DNA of 21,374 nucleotides from Elysia marginata (lineage: Eukaryota > Mollusca > Gastropoda > Plakobranchidae). Positions 15,208 to 21,374 of this stretch are shown here, piece by piece (positions within the stretch are counted from its first letter, which is position 1; each line of letters opens with the position of its first letter). Position numbers and translations under genes: made by a program. A model generated the notes under the pieces. The model made no database searches. It worked only from the letters and a program-made list of their open reading frames with translations, and was not told the DNA's origin. Where the stretch lies: assembly GCA_019649035.1 (NCBI GenBank), contig BMAT01013304.1, positions 56,501-77,874 of the forward strand, in the 5' to 3' direction.

Positions 15208-16994
15208 GTAAGTCAAGGATGACGTGCACGGACGCCAGGCCCACCACGTAACGTTCACCGGGCTAGACTACCCTTATTCAGGGTTTCCCGTTTGCCGAAA
15301 TATCTATTACATTTTGAGTTTTCCATAGTTATTTCCCGAGAGGCTAACATTTGTGAAATGCCCAAAGAACTACCACAGCAAAGGATTCTCTACTAGTTGA
15401 GTGTACATGCCAGTCGTTGTCTTTATTGATCCCCCGCCTGCCACGTGCACAGATGCCATTGGCGAATTGATCACTCCTCTGCCAAAGGTGCTACTGTTGC
15501 ATCGCTTCCCTACAGCAGGCTATTTATAGTACCGCCCTCACCCTGCGGCCTGCACCGGCTTTTGACCAGAGTGAGGTCTGGCAAATTTCCTTGCCACAAG
15601 ATCATTCAACAAGGTAAGGAAACAAAATAAATAGAGGAGGCAGCCATTGCGCAATCAAATGATTTAAAGATTTTAAAGGCATGAAATCAGCAGTGGAGAG
15701 AAGTTGGTTTTTAAAAGTAAATGCCTGAGCCTTCGACTTATAGATTCTTTGGCACCCACCGCCTTATCAAAATATAATGAAAGTTAAAATCAAGTTTTTC
15801 CCACTGTATCACAGTTGCTCTATTTGTTCCCGTTTCTGGGTTGGATACGGATTGGACGCAGTATGTTCGCGCCTTCGCGGCTTAGCGAAGTACCAGATAG
15901 AGTAGAAATTTAGACCAAATTTTAGACCTTGACAATACTATGAATACTGCGTAAGCCCTAATTTAGGCTCCTGCCTCCTGCCCAAATTAGTCTATTTTTT
16001 GGCACAAATAAAATCTACCCCGCAACATGAACCAGACCACGTCTATAAGGGCGACGACAGAGAGAATAATTTCTGAGGCCGTTTACTTATGCCGGCGTAA
16101 GCGTACTGCCCGAGGCAATGAAAATTGAAAAAACCTGTTATGAAAACAGTTGCGGCACACACAGACAAAGCTGTACTTCCGCACGCGTCAGCAAGGAGTG
16201 CCGCCATCGCTTTTTTCAGAATCCAAACTACATTCTTCCAAGGCTGTTCGCCGCCGATTGCGATCTAAATTGAACACGTGTTACACGGTTATAGGACGGT
16301 ACTTCATTCCAGTTTCTGTTTTGACTTCGCAGGTTGATTTTTAAACCCTTTTGCAATATGAACATTGATGAGCTGATTTCATCTGTTTTCATGAGGGCTC
16401 CTTTTTTGGGACAAAGACATGCAACATAAAGGTAAGAAAAAAAAACATTCCCAAATACATTCAAAATATTGTTACTAATTTTATTCTATATAAGCTTGTT
16501 CCGTTCATTTTATGGTTACAATTCACATGCTTCATAGTGATGGGTCTAATAATAACTATCTTTTTGACGTTTTAATACACTTTGACATGATGATAATGAT
16601 TATGGAGATAATGATGATGGTGATAATGATGATGATGGTGGTATGATGGGGTTGAGCCGATACTTCCCGCCGCTCAAGCGGCTAAAATCGAGCTCGTAAA
16701 AGACAGCATCGGAAAGTATTCTCTCTGTGGTCGGCCAAAAAGCAGCTTCTCGTCAGTTTTGTATTTCCGGTTTTATGTGTCTGCTGATTCGAATAGTCCA
16801 AATCAACAACCATCCGTTAGGCTTTAATTATCTGCAGTTCAATAAAATTTGGCCAAAGTATTTTCAAAGCTGAATACAACTTCTGTATAAAATCGAGGTC
16901 TAGATATAGATCTAGATTTCAAGTAAATCCATAGAGAACTTTGAATCTAGATATATAGATCAAGTAGGCTAACCTAGTTAGATCCTTTGTTGTC
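15208..16994. other. Upstream region of HFM1 homologue, no gene seen
   Basis: About 1.8 kb lies between the second LINE and the HFM1 start codon. GC content is locally higher around 15420-15600 and 16060-16260. A GTAAGG at about 15613, after an open stretch (15445-15612), could be a donor of an untranslated first exon. A tttgacttcgcag at about 16321-16332 could be an acceptor. Neither is supported by anything else. Upstream of the HFM1 ATG, 16890-16985 is dense in TCTAGAT motifs. Confidence 0.5.
16587..16649. repeat. Imperfect ATG/GAT trinucleotide repeat
   Basis: A run of ATGATAATG/ATGATGGTG-type units over about 60 bases, interrupted by single changes, lies upstream of the HFM1 homologue. 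Confidence 0.9.
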
Positions 16995-17664
16995 ATGGCC
17001 CCTCCTACAAACCGTCTGATAAGACCTCCCCCTATGGCTAAATACCCAGGCAGAGATTTAGATCTGGATATAAATCTAGACTCCACTTCATTTGATAACA
17101 TTTCTCTGACTCAAGCAGTAGATGTAAGGCACCACACAATCTGTAGATCTAATGCAGTAACACAAAGAGCCTCTCAAAACAGCTCACAGTCACAGTATGC
17201 ACTTGCAATGAAAGGAACAAATCCTGTTGTTCCTGCAGCACCCAAATCTAATTCATTGAATATGCCACTTGATCATTACTTCCCACAAGCACCATTGAAA
17301 TTTGGTCATAGACCAAGTCCTACAGATCAAGATATTAGGCCTTATCAGCTAGGTTTAGATCTAGATCAATATGATGCCTGTTTCACACAAAAGTCACTAG
17401 ATCTAGGTTGCTATCATGACCAGAGAAGGCAGGGTCATTTTAATGACAGTTCAAAATTGTTATCAGGAACCGAAATGTACACAAATTTTAATTCTTCTCA
17501 TGACTTGTGTTTTGATAAGCGTTTGACAAATAAAGAGCAAACACCTCATCTGGGAAACCAAGTTTTAAAGAAAAATAATATATTTAGGCCTATTCTGCAA
17601 AGTAACAGGAAGATTCTGCCAAATATGGAAAAATCAGCATCTGAAAAGTTCATTGAAAATCAAG
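16995..17664 (+). CDS. HFM1: HFM1 exon 1 (disordered N-terminus)
   Basis: The exon is 670 bases, 223 codons plus one base, and ends CAAG|GTGAGA. It is rich in Asn, Ser, Gln and Asp. It has Leu-Asp repeats (DLDLDINLD at residues 21-29, GLDLDQYD from about 120, SLDLG from about 134) encoded by TTAGATCTAGATC-type sequence like that found in the surrounding non-coding DNA. An NISLTQ motif lies at about residue 35. The open frame runs eight codons past the donor to a stop at 17688; I favour splicing because exon 2 completes the split codon and restores HFM1 homology. Confidence 0.78.
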
Positions 17665-18358
17665 GTGAGAATGCATTGGTAAAAAAATAGATATTAAAAT
17701 GGTCAGTTCATTACAAGGTATTAAATTAAAATTAAAAGCATTTAGTTTTGATTTCAGGTCTGAAGTGCTAAGTAAACACCATAACCATCATTATACCATG
17801 TTTTGAATTTTTTAGCCTAGATGCTTTAGTTAGGAAAAAAAATATATAAAATATATTTTTGTTGCTTCAACTGGGCTCTTCACCTGGTCCCCTCCCCAGA
17901 GTACACCATGAAGAATGTAACTGCTCTCTGCGCCAAGAAAATTCTGATTGTAATACGCTTCTTGCATGATGGATTTTTCCAAAGATAAAGTTTATACAGC
18001 CATTCACCATTGGTCACCAAATCAAAGTATTGATTTCACAGGATTTAAAAAAAAATGAAGTCATGTATTTTCGAGCAGTGTAAAAAACCCAAATTTCAAA
18101 GGCAAACGACGAACTGCTAAAAGAGCTAACAGCAACATTATAATATTTTCTCTCAGTTAAAAAATAAGTAACATTTTTTGGTTGTTTCCATTTTTTCATA
18201 TAGAGTGTCCATCAGTTGGTGGTGTTCAGCTTCGCTCAGTTGATGAGATTCATATCCTTTTATCAAATAATTAGTGATAATAGTAAGATATATGACTATT
18301 CATGTGAGTCATTTTGTGAGTTTTAAATTTTATATATGTATATTGTGTATATTATATG

Positions 18359-18428
<70 letters not shown>

Positions 18429-18549
18429 ATAGGAGAGACAAATTTTTTTCATTAATTTATTTTTATTCTTGACTGTAACACCTAGACAATTTCAAGAAAT
18501 CTTCAAGTTTCCCTATTTCAACATTTTGCAATCACTTTTATTTGATGAG
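16995..18549 (+). CDS. HFM1: HFM1/MER3 helicase homologue, first three coding exons (rest outside window)
   Basis: This is the 5' part of a Ski2-like superfamily 2 DNA helicase, the meiosis-specific HFM1 (yeast Mer3), which promotes crossover formation during homologous recombination. Exons 16995-17664, 18204-18251 and 18482-18549 join in phase to give 262 residues. Residues 1-223 are a low-complexity, probably disordered N-terminus. Residues 225-262 read CPSVGGVQLRSVDEI, then PRQFQEIFKFPYFNILQS and LLFDE. The (L)RSV.EIP..F..IFKFPYFN..QS..FD block is the conserved lead-in (Q-motif region) just before Walker A in HFM1. The GSGKT exon is not in the window. The start ATG (GTCATGG) is preceded by an in-frame TAG. 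The identification rests on the last 40 residues and their position. Confidence 0.82.
17665..18203 (+). other. HFM1: HFM1 intron 1
   Basis: This is a 539-base GT-AG intron with donor GTGAGA and acceptor tttttcatatag. It is AT-rich with no recognisable insert. An alternative acceptor at about 17757 (ttttgatttcag) would give a stop four codons later, so it is not favoured. Confidence 0.75.
18204..18251 (+). CDS. HFM1: HFM1 exon 2 (48 bases)
   Basis: AG completes a Glu codon with the last base of exon 1. CPSVGGVQLRSVDEI follows, then a single C of the next codon. Read past 18251, the frame meets TAG at 18272-18274, and no usable GT donor precedes that stop. The exon ends exactly where an ATATCCTTTT U12-type donor begins, and exon 3 completes the Pro codon. 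Confidence 0.84.
18252..18481 (+). other. HFM1: U12-type AT-AC intron of HFM1 homologue
   Basis: The 5' end ATATCCTTTT (18252-18261) is a full match to the minor-spliceosome 5' splice-site consensus (A/G)TATCCTTT. ATTCTTGAC (18465-18473) matches the U12 branch-site consensus TTCCTTRAY closely, with its A about 9-10 bases from the 3' end. The intron ends in AC (18480-18481). Joining the flanks gives GAG ATT C|CT AGA CAA, or E-I-P-R-Q, the expected HFM1 sequence. No GT-AG pair produces an open frame here. The intron is 230 bases long and contains the (GA)n/G tract at 18362-18428. Confidence 0.85.
18362..18428. repeat. (GA)n microsatellite followed by G-run
   Basis: About 28 uninterrupted GA units (18362-18418) are followed by a run of G to 18428. 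The tract occupies more than a quarter of the short AT-AC intron of HFM1 and lies about 35 bases upstream of its branch site. Confidence 0.97.
18482..18549 (+). CDS. HFM1: HFM1 exon 3 (68 bases)
   Basis: CT completes the Pro codon. RQFQEIFKFPYFNILQS and LLFDE follow, ending in phase 0 at GAG|GTGAGA. FPYFN..QS..FD is the conserved block just upstream of the ATP-binding Walker A motif in HFM1 helicases. The following exon, expected to carry A-P-T-G-S-G-K-T, is not found before the window end. Confidence 0.87.
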
Positions 18550-19861
18550 GTGAGACTGTTAAGAAAATGTCCCCATTTTTTACATTGAATTTGAAATAGG
18601 ATGTTACTGATGATATACATATTATTTTTTAGATGGACTGATCAAAGGCATTTATGTAATTTCGGGCTAACTTTTTTATGTTATAATGTATAGATTCTGC
18701 AATATATGTCTTCATTTTTCCTCTAAATACTAATCCTTAATCCGTGGGTGCAGTGGGCCTTTGCGCCTGACTGCTGGCCTCAGGCTGGCATAGGTAATTG
18801 GATGTGAAAAGTTGAGTTTGGCTGAGGCATTGAAGGGGTTCTGAAATCTTTAATACCTGTCTCATTTAAGAGTAATTTATTAAGTATTTTTGTTTGTTAC
18901 CACACATGCTTTTCTTCCGCCGCCCTGTCCATCTCCCCCACCCCCAATTTACAGTAGGCATAGATTACCAACAACTTAGTTAGTTTATAAGTTTTCAATT
19001 AAGTATAAAAAGTAACACATGAAACTGATTCGTAATCTAAATTGGACAAACTTGGTCGTGATCTGCCTTGTTCAATGTTTTCAGATCAGTAAGAATACCT
19101 TTCTAATGCCTTTGAAATGTAACAGTCTACAAACACCGACGCAAAATGCTACCCCTTCAACCCTCCTCCCCAGTCCTCTTTCTCTTCAAAGCATGCCAGC
19201 ACCATGAGAAAAGTTTATCATTTCACTCTGGATAAATTGAAAAGAACTTTCATAACCTTGATTGGCAGGAGGCTGGACCTGGTTACAAATATGACAGGTG
19301 GCTAACACGTAACACTCCAAATGACCACAGACAGGTGTTCAGATTTTCTCTGGTTGATGCCCCTTCACCTATACAAGCGTCTTGTATCCTCTGGGTTGGA
19401 TTATGATACGTCAATTACTCAGAATGTGTCAATCTCGAAATCACGGCCTACCAAACATCCATCCTAGTTAGATTTTTTGTTATAGTCTCTTTGCACCACA
19501 TCAGCCCCTTTCCCTCGTGGACCCTTAGGTTAGTGGGATCGGTTATAAATCAGCAGGTGGTCTGTATTCACACCAAACAAACCAGAGGAAAATTTTCCCT
19601 GTATATATTGATTGATAAAGGTTTAGTTCCCTGTTCCCAGCTATCTGGTATGACAAGGGAGTGCGAAATGTGAGTTAAAAGCAAGGCTACCTCGGAAGCC
19701 AATATACTGGCATGGTGCGGAATGCGGGCGGGATGTTTAAAGCCAAGCAAATGTACCAAAGCACTGGTGAAATCCTCAAATCAAAGCCAATATATAGTGG
19801 ATGGGGGAGGGTGTTGGGTTAAAGCTGAAATATGCACAGAATTTGAATATAAAGTATTGTA

Positions 19862-19895
19862 TACCGACCGCCAAAAGAAACGCAACATCGAATCT
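19862..19895. repeat. Candidate Tc1-type terminal repeat
   Basis: After a TA dinucleotide (19862-19863) comes CCGACCGCCAAAAGAAACGC and then AACATCGAAT. A GACCGCC..AAA.GAAACGCAAC start is characteristic of many invertebrate Tc1-like element ends. It could be the left end of the element whose transposase remnant lies at 20745-21374, interrupted by the SINE and LINE pieces. The matching right end is beyond the window. Confidence 0.4.
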
Positions 19896-20070
19896 TCAAT
19901 ATATGTTACTGAAAACTGCAAGGGATTAAATGAGACATATGATACATCATTTTAAAGGTTATTTATTGCTTTTCCAACTTAAAATAACGCCTTGTTCATC
20001 GGTAGCCTCTGAGGACGAGGAAATTAGATTAAAACAAAAGACCCTCAATAAAGTAGATTTTATGAAAACA

Positions 20071-20282
20071 GGATAAAGGTAAAGGTAGTCCCATACTCGA
20101 CACGAGCGTAGGGGAACAAGGAGCAGGGTCCATTGCTTTCCTCGCCGCCTTTACTTTCGCCGAGTCTTAAGAGATCTAGCTACCCACTAAGTGCTGGGTG
20201 GGCACAGGGGAGCAAATAAAATTTAGCCCGGACTGGGGATCGAACCCGGGACCTCTCAGATAGCGGGAGGATACCATTGGTA
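20071..20282 (-). mobile_element. tRNA-derived SINE
   Basis: On the minus strand, GTCCCGGGTTCGATCCCC (around 20235-20252) is a clear RNA polymerase III B box in tRNA T-arm context. It is preceded by a CGCTATCTGAGAG segment like the variable/anticodon-side part of a tRNA. A non-tRNA body follows (GCCCACCCAGCACTTAGTGG, GTAGCTAGATCTC). The 3' end is the short direct repeat CTACCTTTACCTTTATCC, in place of a plain poly-A. The A box is not clear, so the 5' end may be truncated. Confidence 0.75.
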
Positions 20283-20340
20283 AAATTCCACACTGCAAAC
20301 TATACAGCAATTTTGACCACATTTTTAAATACCTGTTCAA

Positions 20341-20716
20341 TAGATCACCTTGTCACCTTGTCCCATCAATTTGTGGCCGACATCTGGTGATTGTCGTGAT
20401 CAGCTGCCTCCAATTGTCACGGTTCTCCACAGCCCTGACCAGTTCTGAGAGTGTAAATCCCGTCACTGTCTTGATGTCATCTTTCCATCGCTTGCACGGT
20501 CTTCCTCGTCTTCTTCCACCTTCTCCCATCCCAAGCATAATTGATTTTTCGAGACTGCTTTGTTTTCTCATATGTGGCCAAAATACAAACGTTTTTGTTT
20601 CACAATTAGAGATTCTAAAGATTGAGCCAGTTTTATCTCTTCCAAAATTGAAACATTTGTTCATTTTGCTGTCCATGGTATACCTAGTAGTCTTCTCCAA
20701 CCACAATTCGAAACAG
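20341..20716 (-). mobile_element. LINE 3' fragment (third EN-RT family)
   Basis: On minus, starting FEL at about 20714, then WLEKTTRYTMDSKMN, KQSSLEKSIMLGMGEGGRRR, GRPCKRWKDDIKTVTGFTLS and AVENRDNWRQLITTITRCR up to DGTR* (20353). This is the extreme C-terminus of a LINE ORF (cf. FELWCWRR.LRIPW, GH.MR...LEK.IMLG..EG.RRRGRP). The 3' tail has a short tandem repeat TGACAAGGTGACAAGGTGA. The piece is 5'-truncated and abuts the transposase remnant on its right. Confidence 0.82.
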
Positions 20717-20744
20717 TAGATAAGTCTTTAAAATTTAATTACGA

Positions 20745-21374
20745 ATCAAGACAGGCTCCCACTAATAATATGTGTGCCCCCCTTGGGCTTCCAGTACAGC
20801 AGCACATCATCAAAGATGCTTCAACCCCATCTGTCGTGTTCCCTAACGCAATCTGCTTGGTATCTTTCACCGCTTCTTCTCCATACACGTACACGGCCAT
20901 CAGCATGGTCAATGCAGAATCGAGATTCATCACTGAATACGACACTTCGCCCTTAGTATGCGATCCCACGCGGCATGTTCCTGGGCCCATAGCGTACGTT
21001 GGTGTCGATGACGCTGGGTCAGGATGAGGCCGATGTATGGGCGACGAGCACATAGGCCAGAGGTAGATAAAGGTCTTCTTACTGTGTTTGCACTTTTACG
21101 TTGATTATTTCTTCCTCTTGTCTGTCGCGATGAAGCTGAAGCTGAAAGAAATCTGTTGTTCACATGATTTCTGACAAGGTTTCTGTCTTGTATCTGCGTA
21201 GTGCACCTAGGCCTCCCAGAACAGGGCTGATCACTCACTGAATCCGTCTCATGTAGACATTCTCTGAGTCTGAAAACCGTCGTCCTGTTTACATTCACAT
21301 GGGGGGAAACTTTACTGATAGGTCGACCTGCTTGAAGCAGTCCTTAAGCACGATGATGATCAACTTCAGATAAG
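20745..21374 (-). pseudogene. Tc1-like transposase remnant (N-terminal half, runs off window)
   Basis: On minus, LLQAGRPISKVSPHVNVNRT then TVFRLRECLHETDSVSDQPC and SGRPRCTTQIQDRNLVRNHV form the paired helix-turn-helix DNA-binding region with the GRPR-like AT-hook. GLCARRPYIGLILTQRHRHQ, LWAQEHAAWDRI, then (after a one-base shift at about 20950) VVFSDESRFCIDHADGRVRV and RRSGERYQADCVREHDRWG enter the catalytic domain. SDESRF carries the first catalytic Asp of the DD34E triad. Homology fades after this, and the regions for the second Asp and the Glu are missing where the LINE fragment begins. It is inactive. Confidence 0.88.

Larger units (their letters stand above)
18550..21374 (+). other. HFM1: HFM1 intron 3 (part), TE-rich
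   Basis: The donor GTGAGA is at 18550. No helicase exon is recognisable over the next 2.8 kb. Sequence at 18560-19860 holds no identified gene or element. From 19862 on there are, in order, a candidate Tc1-type terminal repeat, a tRNA-derived SINE, a LINE 3' fragment and a broken Tc1-type transposase, all decayed. Confidence 0.65.

Noticed and set aside
15445-15630. Small open frame MHRCHWRIDH... followed by GTAAGG, as a first coding exon
   Set aside because: No family resemblance, and no acceptor could be paired with it in frame with the HFM1 start; it is kept only as a possible untranslated exon in the region note.
16150-16344. Open frame at 16150-16344, locally GC-richer
   Set aside because: It does not begin with ATG (TTG only) and shows no resemblance to a known protein.
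17665-17690. HFM1 exon 1 as a complete single-exon gene ending at 17690
   Set aside because: A good GTGAGA donor lies eight codons before the stop, and splicing to 18204 and 18482 restores a conserved helicase lead-in in phase.
17758-17775. Acceptor at ttttgatttcag as the second HFM1 exon
   Set aside because: In the required phase it reaches a stop after a few codons and gives no homology; 18204 gives both.
20230-20260. A true tRNA gene around the TTCGATCC motif
   Set aside because: No acceptor stem or clear A box can be paired, and a non-tRNA body with a repeat tail follows, so it is a SINE.

Overview
This is a eukaryotic nuclear window. Both protein-coding genes in it are split by introns with ordinary metazoan splice signals, and most of the remaining sequence is decayed transposable elements. 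The element set (EN-RT LINEs, a tRNA-derived SINE, a Tc1-type element, a solo LTR) and the many TCTAGATC-type short repeats suggest a lophotrochozoan, most likely a gastropod mollusc. That placement is an inference from pattern recognition, not a measurement.

Left part (1-6337, minus strand): the first four coding exons of an LRRC47 homologue (leucine-rich repeats, a Lys-rich linker, then a B3/B4-like domain). Reading from its start codon they are 6337-5351, 2824-2589, 1972-1870 and 1032-906. All phases join correctly and give 484 residues; the last exon(s) lie beyond the left edge. Intron 1 holds a dead, 5'-truncated CR1/Rex-like LINE in antisense. Introns 1 and 2 each hold a copy of one short TA-ended repeat with inverted ends, so the pair flanks exon 2.

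Middle (6338-16994): about 10.6 kb between two divergently oriented genes. It contains a 16-bp inverted repeat pair (6802/7722) and two different, nearly full-length but dead EN-RT LINEs lying head to head: 8774-12120 on minus and 12268-15207 on plus. A 503-bp solo LTR with a perfect 5-bp target duplication (GTGTT) sits inside the endonuclease region of the first LINE.

Right part (16995-21374, plus strand): the 5' end of an HFM1/MER3 meiotic DNA helicase homologue. I assembled it from three exons (16995-17664, 18204-18251, 18482-18549), two of them only 48 and 68 bases long. The intron between exons 2 and 3 reads as a minor-spliceosome (U12-type) AT-AC intron: ATATCCTTTT donor, TTCTTGAC branch site, AC end. 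It is only 230 bases long and carries a (GA)n plus G-run tract. The next HFM1 intron runs to the window edge and contains a candidate Tc1-type terminal repeat, a tRNA-derived SINE, the 3' end of another LINE, and a broken Tc1-type transposase.

I found no bacterial-type operon, CRISPR array or defence locus. The most notable item is the U12-type intron and what has accumulated inside it.
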